Positions 1 through 13,714 are shown, counted from the first letter of the stretch. The stretch: DNA of 64,000 nucleotides from Strigamia acuminata (GCA_949358305.1 OX442314.1:7133087-7197086), one strand, 5' to 3'. The notes: generated by a model not told the origin, from the sequence alone. Program-made: numbers and translations.

Positions 1-780
1 TCTATATAGATTACATCATTCTTGAAACAAACTTGACATTTTCTAGATAAAACACAGCGTATATCCTGATAAGTAACAAAATCTACAGATAAAAAGACCT
101 AAATGTTATTAATTGTCCCATCCAATATTTATGTTGCTTAATGAATTGCTCATCACATGTTTGCAAAAAAAATCTGCGCTAGTTTTTTATTTAATGAAAA
201 CATTTAATGCAAACTCTTAAGCGAAAGAAGTTAATTAAAACAGGATTGTGCCTGTTTCAGAAATAACTGCTTACAAATCTGACACCTCAGTAAATACCGA
301 TGTCTCAAATTACAAGTACCAGTACCACACAGGCGCAAGAAGCATGCACATAGAGAGCCTCGTTATCACATATACTCTGGCGTACTATAAGAGTGGCCTT
401 TCTCCCATTGGCCGAGCCATTTTACTGGCGTATTGATACAAAAAATAGACCAAAACACCAGAATTGCATTTAGATGTCCAGACATTGCAATCGATTACCA
501 ATTGTTAGGAAATTGTTTGCTTTCCTGACAAAGCAACCAATAAACTAAACAAAATTATATTACGAAATGCAAACAACCTAAACATTATTTTATGAATTAA
601 AAAAACATTTTATTGTAAAATACAAATACACTTTCATCATTTTAATCATTAGAATAATCAAAAAAATTAAGAAAAAAAACAAAACTACTTTTGCTGGTGG
701 TATGACACAGTCTACAGTTAGTAGTAATGAGACTGGGCCAATGGGAGAAAAACCACCTGCCAGAGTGTAGACCTCCTGAA
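1..780. other. AT-rich intergenic DNA, nothing recognised
   Basis: No open frame longer than about 60 codons with plausible coding composition, no splice-bounded exon and no clear repeat was found on either strand. A homopurine/AT-rich stretch lies near 590-690. Confidence 0.5.
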
Positions 781-979
781 CAGGATGACCAGACATCCCA
801 GTTTCGAATGATTTGTTCCGGCGTCCCAAAAAACTTTCTCGGTGAATGCATCGAGAAAGTTCTTGGCAGTTCTAATTCTGGCATTTGAACGAAGACATTT
901 TTTCCAGTTTTCACGGCTAATTTTTTGACAAATTGTGTATTGTCCATGTTGTTTTATATACCAAATCTGGTCACCCTGC
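781..979. mobile_element. hAT-like MITE remnant
   Basis: The left end reads CAGGATGACCAGAC and the right end is its near-complement (TCTGGTCACCCTG), giving imperfect terminal inverted repeats about 200 bp apart. CAGGGTGACCAGA-type ends are common in non-autonomous hAT elements. I could not find a convincing 8-bp target duplication, so the boundaries are approximate. A 90-codon minus-strand frame runs through it but looks like read-through of the element. Confidence 0.4.
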
Positions 980-1136
980 AAGGCCTCCATCCTAACTCAT
1001 TTCATTGACGATAATCCCTACTGCCGCATGGGATTCCTTTCCTGTGAGAACTACAAGTAACTAAACTCCACCCACAAAGGCCTCATGCTCAAATTTACCA
1101 CCAGGCCTGCAAACAGGGCCACTGCGTATGGGTATG

Positions 1137-1364
1137 CAGGGCTGGAGTGGGAACGAATTTACTACCGGAAAATCTGGACAAGTCGGACCACGGAACAAAT
1201 TCGAAAAAGTGAACGGAACTATTAGTTCAAGTTCGTGAACTTGAACTTAGTTCACTTTGGATTGGAAAAAATTAGAGTGAACGTGAACGCGTTCACATGG
1301 TCATGAACGCAAGCTTGAACGTGTTCACAATTTAGTGAACGAGCTACAACACTGTCCAGCACTG
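1137..1364. mobile_element. GCTGGACTGG-type MITE with a second element inserted
   Basis: It begins CAGGGCTGGAGTGG and ends GTCCAGCACTG, the inverted ends of a MITE family seen at least six times in this window. The middle is replaced by GTTCACGAAC-type subterminal repeats ending in CTACAACACTG. That end matches the complete hAT element at 37270-37906, so this is a nested insertion with a truncated left end. Confidence 0.55.
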
Positions 1365-2011
1365 CCCGCAAATTTCCAGGCTCTGCAGGGCCCCGGCATC
1401 GCCAGGGGCCCTGTGACCAGCTGCCCCTGAGCACAGGTCGCTGCACTGCAACAGCAATGCACTTGGCGCAGCTCCAGGGCCTCTCGTCTCTCGCGCAAGC
1501 CTGTTGCGGTCCTCCGCAACCAGGTGGAGCTGTGGGCCCTTGATTGGTAGAATCGGGCCCCGGAAGTCGCCCCTTCCGGAAGTGGGTGGGCCCCGTAGGG
1601 ACCCACGAGTTGTTCAGCAACCAGCAAGGTAAACGGTCGCTTCTGTGATCGCTCCCGAAACTGGCTGTGAAGATAACCAAAACGATCGGTGTGGCGACGC
1701 TGTCGCCCACCGGGACCTGAAGGTCCAGTTGCGCCACGTCCGCCATGCGTTCTCCGTAACTTACGGCGGTGTGGCCCAAACCGTTAACCGACCACGCGTA
1801 TCATGACGGCCAATGCTGTCTGATTAGGGCTAGTTCCAGGAACCATCGCATTAGGGAAATACACCATGGGACACTGCATCATACCCCTAGACAACTAATA
1901 AAGCCATACTCAAAACTATATTGTGTCTCCGTGTATTTCGTGGGTAGAATTCATCGTCTGTGTTGCGTCCGAACACTCACAGCCCCACAACAACTAAAAC
2001 ATCTTATCTAA
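1365..2011. other. GC-richer repeat-like segment, possibly an LTR remnant
   Basis: This block is clearly richer in GC than its surroundings. It contains a palindrome-rich TGTGGCGACGCTGTCGCC stretch near 1690, an AATAAA signal near 1896, and a CCCCACAACA end near 1990. That layout would suit a degenerate LTR, but no target duplication or internal coding region is visible. The minus-strand ORFs at 1252-1779 show no recognisable domain. Confidence 0.25.
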
Positions 2012-3049
2012 CCAGAGTATGTTTTTGAACAATCAAAGAAGATTAAACCTAGAATTTCACCCAATAAATACTTTTTTGGCCAAAGAATGAAATTCTTTCT
2101 TCCTTATCAAGGAATGTAAACAAACAAGTATAACAAACATTATTGCCAACCTTAAGTCAACAATTGTTATCACTCTTTTATCATTGATCAAGTTTCCCAA
2201 TGCAGATGTTAACATTAAATCTACACAAATAAACGGACACTATTATACTTAAAACAAGGTCATTGAGTATTACATGGACCTGAACCAAGAGCCCCAGTGT
2301 TCCCACCCTTTCTTCTTATATAACAACAAAACAACAAACAAAATGTCTACCATTGTTCAAACTCAGCTGGTGTTTAGTCACCAAGTGAACTTTTTGCTCT
2401 TTGGATAAACAGATGCAGGAAAAAAATTAAAAAATTGAAAAATTTGAAATTTTTTGGGAGGAAAAAAATTGAATTTTTCAATTTTTTTGGTTTTTTTTTA
2501 ACTGAAATTAATTAATTTTTTGATTTTTGAATTATTTTTTTTTTTACCTTTTTCCGGGAATTGAAGGCATGGCCGTTGGAATGTGCTTTGAATCCATGAC
2601 GAAGTTGATGATTGACGTTATTTGAATGCAAATCGTTAGTTAATTGAGTGACCATTCCGAGTTTGTACTTGCCCTTCACTTGGCACCGACCACACGCCGA
2701 GGGATTCACCACATAAGCGCGCACTTGCCACTTCCACTCACTCGTTCATTCCGCTTTGATCGTCGAGCTGCGATTGGTCGAAATATATACAATAACAAGC
2801 ACCGAGCAACCTCCGGTTCCCGCGAGTTCCCGTTCCAAACCCAAAAAACAAACTAAACGTGACATCATACAACATCCTAATCACATCCACTCTCCGAGAA
2901 TTCATGACGCGATAACAACTCATCGCCATTTTTTCCAACGAAAATGGCGAAACACTAACATCATCAAAATTCCAACATTTTCTCACTTTTTCAGCAAATA
3001 AAACGATAAAAAAATTCACAATAAACACAAATTATAGATCGCTAGGCTA
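2012..3049. other. Intergenic DNA, low complexity near 2420-2560
   Basis: AT-rich sequence with an A/T homopolymer-rich patch at 2420-2560. No exon or recognisable element was found. It lies just downstream of the SPTLC2 3' UTR. Confidence 0.4.
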
Positions 3050-3630
3050 TTTATTGTAAACAGTGTACTACATCTTCACTTTTTTCAAAATGAACTCAAA
3101 TAATTCTTGAATAAAAAACAAAACAAAAAACAAAAACCTAACATGTAATAAGTTAGACGAATCAAAATACGGTTAAACCAGTTAACAAATCAAGGAAAAT
3201 AAACAAATGACGATGGAGAATGCTCGATGAAAGCAGTAGTTTCGTTATTCAACTTTACTTTATCCCCAAACTCGTGATAAATACTAAAAAAAAAAAAAAA
3301 ATAATAATAACAATAACTTTCTTTAGGAGATCACGGACTCATTTTTCTCTCGTTGTGAACATTAAATAAAATTCACTACGACTGTTGACATGTGTCAAAC
3401 ATTAATCTAAAAATTCACCATGTAAGAAAAAGATCGCCTCGGTCAGCGAATGACCACTTGCAAAAAGGAATGACAAAAAAAACGCCTTTTTCAATATTTT
3501 TTTTACATTTTTGGTGCAAAAATACACGCACCGATCAAAAAGGAGGCGTTTTAATACAGCAATTCATTCTTTTTCAACGCAGAATGCTCAAAAGGTTCAT
3601 TCCATTGGAAATGTTGTTATTATTAAACAA

Positions 3631-3636
3631 TTTATT
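3631..3636 (-). terminator. Candidate SPTLC2 poly(A) signal
   Basis: TTTATT on the plus strand reads AATAAA on the gene strand, about 105 nt after the SPTLC2 stop codon. A second AATAAA at 3050-3055 would give a 3' UTR of about 690 nt. Sequence alone does not decide between them. Confidence 0.4.
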
Positions 3637-3739
3637 TAATTTTTTTTGTTTTTTTTAATTTCATTTTCTTTTTGATTAATTTTTTGTTGTTGTTGTTGTT
3701 GTTCCTTTAAATGTTTGTTTGCTAAAACTGTTTACTACG

Positions 3740-6700
3740 TCATTCTTCGTTTTCCTTGATATTTGGTGGCAGCCAGCAATTTTGATTGGAATATTTTAAT
3801 CTCAGTAGATCGCCCACTTCATCAAGAGTAGCTAAAGTCTAAAAATAAAATTTAAAAAAATTAAAAATTAAAAAAAAATTAACTAAAATAATAAATAATT
3901 GTGTATTTTGATGTTATAATTCATTAAAAGTCGATTAATTGAAAAAAAAAGTTAAATATCGATTTTTTTTTTCAAAGTCGTCATTTTCGACGGAAAATTC
4001 TGATCGGTGCTGCCGCGCGCGAATCGTCATGCGCGGCAACAATGACATCAAAACTCCGTACAAAACAAAATCTCCAAAAAAATAATTTCCTAAAAAAAAT
4101 TTGATCCTATAACTCATTAAAAGTTGTTTACAATCAAATTATTCAATAAAATAATCAAAATTTTTTTTTTATTAAAATTCGTCGCTTTCGACGGGATTTG
4201 TGATCAGCGCTGCCGCGCGCGAGTGGTCGTGCGCGGCAGCAATGTGATCAAATCCCCGTAGATGTTGTTGTACCTTTTCTAGCATTTCTGTAGTGTGCGC
4301 GGCTGATAGACAAAATCTAGCTCGGCCTTTCAGTAAATGGCATGCCGGGAATGCAACGCCAATCGCCGCGATGCCGCGTGCGGTTAGTTCCCGCATAAAA
4401 GCTCTGTGGGGAAATGAGAGAAATGTTGTAAAAAGTGTACTGGGGGATCGGATGGGTGCATTTTGGATTTACAAAATTTTCGAGGGTAGATAGAGGAGAA
4501 GAGGCACGACGGGCGAGTCCTCGTGACCGTAGACGATGAAGCCCATTTCCTTTAACCGTTGGCGGAAAAAGCGAGTATTCCTAGCCAGTTGTTGAATTCG
4601 TTTTTGTCCTAAAAAATGAAAAATAAACTTAAAATAAATGGAAAGAAATGGAAAGAAAGTGGGTTAAAGTAGAAAAATAAATGCGAAAAAATGCGAAAAA
4701 GATGAAAAAAATGCAAGAAAAAAGGGAAAATAAATGCAATAAAATTAAAATAAAATAAATTAGATTGAAATAAATGCGAAAAAATAAAAATAAATGCGAA
4801 CAAATGAAAATAAATGCGAAAAAATGCAAAAAAGATGAGAGAAAATGCAAGAAAAAAGGGAAAATAAATCCAATAAAAATAAAATAAATTAAAATAAATG
4901 CAAAAAAATGAAAAAAAATTAAAATAAATGCAAAAAAATGAAAATAAATGCGAAAAAATGAAAATAAATGCGAAAAATGAAAATAAATGCGATAAAATAA
5001 AAATAAATGAGAAAAAAATGAAAATAAATGCGAAAAATAAAAATAAATGCAGAAAAATGAGAAAAAATGCAAGAAAAATTGGAAAATAAATGCAATAAAA
5101 ATGAAAAAAAATAAAAAAAATGCAAAAAAATGAAAATAAATGCGAAAAAATGAAAATAAATGCGAAAAATGAAAATAAATGCGATAAAATAAAAATAAAT
5201 GAGAAAAAAATGAAAATAAATGCGAAAAATAAAAATAAATGCAGAAAAATGAGAAAAAATGCAAAAAATTTGGAAAATAAAGGCCAAAAAACAAAAATAA
5301 ATGAAAAAAAATTGGAAAATAAAGGCCAAAAAATGAAAATATATGAAAAAAAATGGAAAATAAAGGCCAAAAAATGAAAATATATGCGATAGAATGTGGC
5401 GCAAAAAAATGGAATTAATAAATACAAATGAAAAGAACTAGAAATACACGCAAAATAATGCAAAAAAAAAAAAAAAAAAAAAACAACAACAACAAAAAAA
5501 TGAAAATTTATTTCTTCTAAATTGTTCACCTTCGCAGGTTCCATCTTCGCCCATCAAAATCCTCATGGAACTGATAACTTGCTGAGCAACCGGTGGCGAC
5601 ATGCAGGTCCCGTAGAACCAGCTGTGCGACTTGGAGCGAATGTAGTTAACCAAATGCTGCCAAATTTAAAGAGATCAAAAAATTAAAAATAAAAATGCAA
5701 CGAAAATAAAATCGATTTTTGCACCTTAGTTCCACCAATGTATCCGCCCGACGCGCCAAAACTTTTTGTGAAGGTTCCCATCATAATATCAATGTCTTTT
5801 GGGTCGCACCCAAAATAATCGACTACGCCACGCCCGTTGGGACCCATCGAGCCAATACTGTGAGCTTCGTCCAAATATACATATGCTTTGTACTTCTTTT
5901 TTAGTTGAAGTACTTCTGGAAGAGGAACGACTGTGCCTTCCATGCTGAAATTAACAAATTATATCAAAAATTGTTTCCATTTTATGTACTTTTCGGGAAA
6001 AATTAATTTTTTTCCGAGATTTGATTCAATATTTCGTCAAAAATTAACTCTTTTCATCAATATTTTGTCACAAATTAACTGTTTTCATCAATATTTTGTC
6101 GTAAATTAACTGTTTTCATCAATATTTTGTCACAAATTAACTCTTTTCATCAATATTTCGTCCAAAATTAATTGTTTTCATAAATATTTCGTCCAAAATG
6201 AACTTTTTTCATCAAGATTTCCTCATACTTTAATTTTTTCCGACATTTCATTCAATTTTTCGGACAAAATTAGACAAAATTAATTCTATTAATTAATTTT
6301 TCCAACAAATTTAATTTTTTCCGATAATTTATTCACTTTTTCCAACAAATTTAATTTTTTCCGATAATTTATTCAATTTTTCAGACAAAATAAATTTTTT
6401 CCATCATCTTTTTGGCCTAAAATTAATTTTTTTCCCGATATTTTATTCAATTCTTCGGACGAAATAAATTTATTTCAATCCATTTTTTCGCCTAAAATTT
6501 ATTTCAATCCATTTTTTGGCCAAAAATTTATTTTTTTCCCGATTTTCTAATCAATATATCGGAAAAATTAATCTTTATAATCAATATTTTGCCCGAATTA
6601 ATTCTTATAATCAATATTTTGCCCGAATTAATTTTTATAATCAATATTTTGCCTAAATTAATCTTTCTAATCAATTTTTTGGCCTAAATTAATTTTTTTC

Positions 6701-9700
6701 CGATTTTTCATTCAATTTTTCAGAAAAAATGAATTTTCTAAGAATAAACTTCTCGCATTTTTCCAAAAAAAAAAAAAAAATATTCTTTTCCGATATTATC
6801 AACAAATATTTCCTCTCCCCTCTTTCCAATACCTATAAACTCCCTCCACGACTATTAAAATTTTCTTCCAAGGCCGATGAGTTCGTGGTTGCCCGTATAA
6901 AACAGCGTCCATCAACCTCTCTTCTAAATGTTTCATATCTAAAAATCGAACAAAAACCAAATTAATTCACCCAATCACCGAAATCTCAATTCAAAACCGC
7001 CATTTTTGTTTCTTATTCAGCTCGACAAGCAAACATCCCTTTAAAAATCAATCAAAAACGAAAAAAAAAAAAATGAAACAAGCAGCGTTAAATTCCATGC
7101 TAAATGGGCCATAAAACTTCATCGACAGCAATTAAATAAAAAATAAAATAACCCAAATAAATTATGGCACACTTAAGCCAGGAAACATTACTCGGAAAAT
7201 CAATAATTCCACTCAAACTGTCAGTTTAAAAAAAAAGATCTATCAACTTAGATGATTTAAATATTTTTTGCCATTTGCTCCTAGGTTAGGTTTTCAATGC
7301 AAAAGTGTTATTTATAAGCACACAATTGCAGTTTTATGTGAAAAAGGCATATTTACGCGAGAAAAATGCATATTTACGTTAAAAAATGCATTTTTAGATG
7401 AAAAAATGCATTTTTAGATGAAAAAATGCATTTTTAGATGAAAAAATGCATTTTTAGATGAAAAAATGCAGTTTTTGGTGATCAAATGCATTATTGGGTG
7501 AAAAAAATGCAATTTTTAAGTGAAAAAATGCAATTTTTAAGTGAAAAAATGCAATTTTTAGGTGAAAAAATGAAATTTTTAAGCGAAAAAATGCAGTTTT
7601 AGGTAAAAAAAATGCATTTTTCACCATAAAAATGGATATTATGCACGAAAATGCAATATTATGCACGAAAATGCAATATTATGCACGAAAATGCAATATT
7701 ATGCACGAAAATGCAAAATTTGCTGCAAAAATTAATTTTTTAATGCATAAAATACCAATTATTGTGCAAAAATTAATTTTTTTGTGCATAAAAATGCAAT
7801 TTTTGCCTCAAAAATTGATTATTTCACCATTTAAAATGCACAATTTCACAATTTCGATCTCCTTAGTTTGCAATGACACATCAAAAGAGCTGAATAACAA
7901 ACAAAAGCACCCACAAACGCACTGTTATGTTTAAAAGTCCTGACGATTGCACCGGACAGTTTACAGCCGAGTATGAGGGAAGCGTGATTCAACTCGTCGC
8001 TTACAATCAAGCAACCTTTGCTAACTATTGCAGGAATGTTCATTGAATTGGTCGAAAACCCCATTGCAAATGTGATGCAGTCTTCCACGCCAATGAATCG
8101 TGCGGTGAGCTTTTCTAATTCAGTGTGAATATCCATGGAACCTTTAAAAAAAATAATTTTATTAAATTAATTTTAATTTTTTTTTTTTAATAATTTTTTT
8201 TTTATATTTTTTGTGAGCATTTTCGTACCTATTTCATGTCGGGTGCTGCAAATACCTAAACCATACTTGCTAACGGATAGGGCGGCGGAATCGGTGCAAC
8301 TTCCTGTGTTTTCGGCAAAACCTAAATAATTGTAAGACGCCATGTTGAGCAAACGGACTTTTTCGCCGGTTAATCTGGAAAAATTAAATGAGAAATTTTT
8401 ATTGAGAAATTTTTGTTATTGTGGTTAAAAATTTAGTTTTTGTCCATTTTTATTTCGTTTGTATCGTTTTTGATTAAATTTTGTCGATTTTGAATCGTTT
8501 ATATCGATTTTCGGCTTAAAATTTGTGGATTTTGAATCGTTTATACTGATTTTGATTAAATTTTGTCGATTTTGAATCGTTTATATCGATTTTCCGCTTG
8601 AAATTTGTGGATTTTGAATCGTTTATATCGATTTTCGGCTTAAAATTTGTGGATTTTGAATCGTTTATACTGATTTTGATTAAATTTTGTATATTTTGAA
8701 TCGTTTATATCGATTTTGGTTAAAATTTGTGCATTTTGAATAGTTTTACCGTTTTGAATGTGTAAAATTCGGTATGAAATTTAGTTCAGATCCAATGAAT
8801 TTTACATCATTTTTGCTATGAAAATGTGTTAATTTAATTGGATAAGTGTAAAAAGTATTTCGGATTATTTTGGTAAAAAATGATTAAGTTTGAGTTTAGA
8901 TAAAAAAAAAGTCATCAGAAAAATTTTTCAGAAAATTTTGTAGAAATGAGTTTCGATTTAATCTTGTTACATAAAAGTGACGTTTACATTCACTTTTATT
9001 GTATAAATATGTGATTCAGCAAAAAAAAAAAAATTAATTTCCGAGTGAATGCTGTTATATAAAATCACAAATTCCACATGAAAATTCATAGAAAAAATTA
9101 CATTTTTAAAAATTTTCTCGCGATATTCACACATTTTCCACAAATTTTTCACGATTTTCACACATTTTTCGCAATTCCCCTCACATTATTCGTGATTTTC
9201 ACACATTTTTCTCAAAATTTTCGTGATTTTCACACATTTTTCTCAAATTTTTCGTGATTTTCACACATTTTTCTCAAATTTTTCGTTATTTTCACACATT
9301 TTTCTCAAATTTTTCGTTATTTTCACAAATTTTTCTTAAAATTTTCTTGACTTTCACACATTTTTCTTAAAATTTTCGCGATTTTCACACACTTTTCTCA
9401 AAATTTTCGCGATTTTCACACATTTTTCTCAAAATTTTCCTGATTTTCACACATTTTTCTCAAATTTTCCTGATTTTCCATATTTTTTCAAACTTTTCCT
9501 GATATACCGGGTACACACATTTTTCTCAAAATTTTCACGGTGTTAACACATTTTTCTTAAATAACTCCCCAAAATCCACACAAAACCGACCAAAACCTAA
9601 ACCAAAAACCATTTCCGACCCCCCAAATCCCCCAAAAAACCCCAAAAAAACCCCAATCTCCCATTCCAACCTAAAATGCCATCCATAATCCAACGTTTCG

Positions 9701-12700
9701 CGAACCATCATTGTGATCTCAATGCCAGGATTGCTACAAATGGGACGGTTTGCACATTCCAACGCCCTTCGGAAAACATTTCGTGCATAAAAGCTCTCAA
9801 ATGTAGAAAAAATTGGTACAAAACCCTAAAAAAAGACAAAAAAAACAATCAAATCAAACAAAACGCAACAAAAAACAAACTCAAAAGCCCCAAAACCACC
9901 AAAAACGAACCTCACGTCCAACCTCGTCTAAAGCTTTCTGTTCTTCCAGTCCAATCTTGCGTAGAAAATCACGCACATGACCAAATATGAATAAAATTCC
10001 ATAGCTAAAGTAGGTAACCAATGCTAGGAAAAAGGAAGGCTCGTCCAGATTTTGATTCTTCGTCACCTGAGGTGCGTGGTTGTTCCGCTCGCAGATTGCC
10101 TAAAAAAAAAATAAAGAAAAAATAAATTCAAGACTACGTGCTAATTAATAATGCAATCTACATAAACTGCTTCATCAAGATTAACTATTTATGTAATATC
10201 GCATAGAAATCGATAAGAAGGTGGCAAAAAGCATAAATCGTCAATAAATACGATCGAAATGCAAGACAGACGTCGCATTTCTTCGAATTACAATTAAAAT
10301 TTCACTCTTTCGAATAGTCGGTCTCGATTACGAGCCGCGGCTGATATTCGAAGAATTTCACTAGCGGCATTCAGAAACTATTTTGTGTTTTACTTCAATT
10401 TTAAAACAAAAATGACGTCGTTTCCTGTTTAAATCCATGTTTAAACTTAAAATACACTTAAACTAAAATTGTTATTTTTATTTTCGAATGCGGCTAGTGG
10501 TTCGTGCGATTTCTTTTGCGAAAGAAACATTTGAATGGAATCAAATAAAAATTGATAACAAAAACTGCGCCAATGTTTGAATAGTTTGAATACTTAGGCA
10601 ATAAATCATAAACCATAAATCATTCGTAAAATTGTCAAATAAATCATAAATCATATAAATAAAAATAATTCATCTACATATATGATCAAAAATCACAACC
10701 AATCAAAAATAGTTACCTATCAACAAAAATAATCATAATTCATAAACAAAAACATCAAAAACCACCTTAAATTAACACTAAAAATCCACTAAAAATCCAA
10801 AAAAAAACCTTGTATTCATATATAAACACTATTAATTTGGTTTTTCCAATTTTCCAACTTTATCTCCGAAAATAATTTGCTCCAAATTCCATCGCAGCAA
10901 ATTCCCATCTCAAATTTACATCGAATTTTATGAACACAAGGCCTAAAATAAAACAAAAAATAAAACAAAATAAAATAAAATAAAACAAAATAAAATAAAA
11001 TAAAATAAAATACAATAAAATAAAATGACCAAATCAATTTTTTTATTACTAAAACTATCAAACATTTGCAAAAACACACCAATTTCCGTTCATCTTTCCA
11101 TTTCTTTACTTGCACTTCATTTTTTACGTGGTCGGGTATTAGGCCTATCATGCACAAAGTTGCAGTCTGGCATTTTATTCCTACGTAAAAAAAATAAATA
11201 AAAAACACACAAAAAATAATAATTCGAGAAAAAAAAATATAATCTCAATTTTCCAAAATTCCACCCATTTTTTAAATTTTCTAAACTTTTTAAATATTTT
11301 TCCCCGCCGAAACTTCATCACCCAACCAAACAAATCTCAACCCAAAAAAAAGTAAAAAAAAAAAAATAATAATAAACCAAACCGGTCGAAAAACTCCATT
11401 TTTGCACCTCCAAACCAATCACCCCGTGTTAACCTATGGGAGTTAGGCTTATTTTTCAATTTCCACTAAAAACCTGCCAAAAATCAACGAAAAACCATAA
11501 AAATTCAGCCACAAATCACATCAAACAATATCTAGCCTCATTTTAAGCACATTTTAACAGACTAAGCTGTGTTTTTACTCGTTTTAAACGATAGTTACCT
11601 TCGCTCATCGATGCTGATCCTAATTCCCATGCGGCATAAAACGGAACGAATTTTTTTTTTTGAAAAAAAGTGAAAAATTTTAATTTCTACCAGCTCAGAC
11701 TTAAATATTTACACCTACCGATTAAATGGTTAAAAATAAAGTGTACAAAAATATGATATTTCTATTCGTAATTGCAGTGCACGCTCTGCTGAAGCTTTTT
11801 CACGCACCGCACCAGGAGACCGGTGACACTTTCCTCATTAGCCGCCATCGGGAAGAGTGAAAACCAGGAGCGGGAACGAATCGCATCGTTTTGCTCCGCC
11901 TTTTCGCAACCGCAGTGGAAATAAAATTGCGGACTTGTGTGTTTTAACCCTTTTTAACCTTAACTAACCTCTTTTTCTCGACGAATTAAGCTCCCGTTCG
12001 ATCCAAATGAGTCATTTGCATCGCGACCGAACAATTTTTAAATTTAAACTTCACCTAATTCGCTTGTTTTTCGTTTCCTGCCCAGATGTTTCTCTATTTA
12101 TATTTTCCTATTCTTATATGGGAGCACGAATTTGATAATTCCTTCAATAGAGGGTACGAACATCGATTAGCGCTAATCTTCCGAACCCAGTTCCCTTGTG
12201 AATGCAACATACATTCACAAATGAACTGGAATATACGTAAATGACTTAAATAAATTATTTTAAGTTATTTTCACGGTTGTTTCTCAGTGGGATGTTTAAA
12301 TATGCATCAAAATGGATGCGATAACTCCATCAAGTATTAATTAGACCTGAAACACTTAACCAAAACACCATAACAAACCAGTTTGACACACCCTAAACTA
12401 CCCATTCACTAGACAACATTTTTGCTTCCTTTTCACCAAAACACCTTGTAAAATTAACACTAAACATTAAATAACACTTAAAAAACATCCATTCTCACTT
12501 AAGGAACACAAAAATCATAATTCCTTAACGTCTAAATCAACGTATTACGGACCCATATCATATTTTATCCCAATATGTTACGGACCGGCAAAATAAGCCT
12601 AAACCGTAGCTGCATTCAAAAATAAGAATAAGAATTTTAGTTTAAGTGTATTTTAAGTTTTAACATGGGTTTAAACAGGAAACGATGTCATTTTTGTTTA

Positions 12701-13714
12701 AAATTGAAGTAAAACACAAAATATTTTAGTTTTTGAATGCATTTCGACGTGGACCGGTGACCTAAAATCCAAAAAAAAGCACAAAATCTGTTTAATCGGC
12801 AAAAAAAATCAATTTCATCTATTTATACTCAAAACTTACATAAATATAAGGCATATTTCACCACGTGACAACTTTCACTGACACTTTCTATTTTAACAAG
12901 TCCCCAACAGAGAATAACCAGAGCATTTCAAAACCCAAAATTCCATCCACACAAAAATGCCTTGACACAATATTCGCCTTTTTCTTACAAAATTCCAACA
13001 CAAAAACCTCAAAAAAACCAAATTCTCTTTCACTTGAAGGCCAAAACAATTTTCCACCATCAATACAATGCAATTTCCTGCCTAAAAATCAAAAAAAAAA
13101 AAAAATGCCCCCCCATCTGCCCCCCCAACAAAAAAAAAATAAAAAATAAACCTTAATCAATCACTCAAAAAACACCATTTCAGCCATCAAAAGCACAAAT
13201 TTAACCCATATTTATATTTACCATCTAAAATCAACTTTTTTAAGCCAATCAGCTGTTGTTTGCTGCAGATATAACTCATGATTAAAATTGTAATGAGAAT
13301 TGCTCTATGAGTCACCGCACACCACCACCATTTCGTGGCACCCAGACCATTCAAATTCACCACACACACACCATTTTATTTCATTACCAACACAATGGAA
13401 AGAAGATCGGAAATGTAACACCATAATAAACCATTTGGAAAAGCGTTTTCCGCCCTAAAAACACGGATAGAAGCGCGCCGAGACTCGATTACACTGGCCG
13501 CCATTTTCAACATCAGTTCGCCGGCACGTGGCTAGCCACAGACCGGTCGCCGTGTCTTTATTCTATCCCGTGGCGGATGGAAAAAATAATTTTTTTAATT
13601 TTTTTTTTTTAAACTTACCGGTTGCTGAGCGAAACTAGTTTTGGCATTTTTCCCGTCTAGATGAAGCCTGATATGCACGCCGTTCGGTACACGCTGCTTG
13701 GCTTTCTGTGTCAT
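3740..13714 (-). CDS. SPTLC2: Serine palmitoyltransferase subunit 2 (11 exons, 530 aa)
   Basis: PLP-dependent catalytic subunit of the ER complex that condenses L-serine with palmitoyl-CoA, the first step of sphingolipid synthesis. Exons in gene order: 13714-13619, 10099-9911, 9795-9671, 8374-8229, 8141-7923, 6938-6833, 5944-5725, 5656-5530, 4608-4473, 4403-4274 and 3838-3740. All introns are GT/AG, phases match at every junction, and the total is 1593 nt. Exon 2 encodes one membrane segment (about residues 54-73). The PLP pocket shows DEAH at 319-322 and the Schiff-base lysine Lys354 in [11 protein letters not shown]. The start is the first ATG of exon 1, which spans MTQKAKQR to AQQP and splices in phase 0. 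The human protein is slightly longer at the N-terminus. Intron 1 is 3.5 kb, and most introns carry private minisatellites. The alternative, the SPTLC1 subunit, lacks the lysine and is excluded. Confidence 0.96.
4615..5440. repeat. A-rich minisatellite in SPTLC2 intron 8
   Basis: Degenerate tandem units built on AAAATGAAAATAAATGCG. A longer block is duplicated with an offset of about 192 bp (compare 4989 with 5181), so there is higher-order structure. The array is almost free of stops on the minus strand, which creates long Phe/Ile-rich ORFs that are not genes. A poly-A run follows near 5462. Confidence 0.85.
5995..6725. repeat. AT-rich minisatellite in SPTLC2 intron 6
   Basis: About 20 degenerate copies of a roughly 32-bp unit containing AATTAACTGTTTTCATCA and TATTTTGTC variants. 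It fills most of the intron between the 220-nt and 106-nt exons. Units drift progressively from one end to the other. Confidence 0.8.
7325..7830. repeat. ATGCAT-type minisatellite in SPTLC2 intron 5
   Basis: Tandem units of about 16-20 bp centred on AAAAAATGCATTTTTAG, shifting to a GCACGAAAATGCAATATT variant after 7630. Arrays of the same motif occur at 18222-18450, 29765-30115 and 30660-31060. Confidence 0.85.
8400..8760. repeat. Minisatellite in SPTLC2 intron 4
   Basis: Repeated units of about 40 bp containing TTTTGAATCGTTTATATCG and AAAATTTGTGGATT. There are about eight degenerate copies, lying directly upstream of the 146-nt exon's acceptor. Confidence 0.8.
9100..9535. repeat. 31-bp minisatellite in SPTLC2 intron 3
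   Basis: About 13 copies of a roughly 31-bp unit built from TTTTCACACATTTTTCTC and AAAATTTTCGTGA, ending close to the donor side of the 125-nt exon. Confidence 0.85.
10360..10500 (+). mobile_element. MITE in SPTLC2 intron 1, first of an inverted pair
   Basis: Imperfect terminal inverted repeats: CACTAGCGGCATTC at the left and GAATGCGGCTAGTG at the right. The interior matches, in reverse orientation, the element at 12606-12742 in the same intron. Confidence 0.65.
12606..12742 (-). mobile_element. MITE in SPTLC2 intron 1, second of an inverted pair
   Basis: GTAGCTGCATTCAAAAA at the left and TTTTTGAATGC at the right form the ends. The body is the reverse complement of the element at 10360-10500. 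Both share the string GTTTAAACAGGAAACGA or its complement. Confidence 0.65.

Noticed and set aside
4609-5544. Minus-strand ORFs of 311, 221 and 161 codons
   Set aside because: Phe/Ile/His-rich translations of an A-rich minisatellite within an SPTLC2 intron, in several frames at once.
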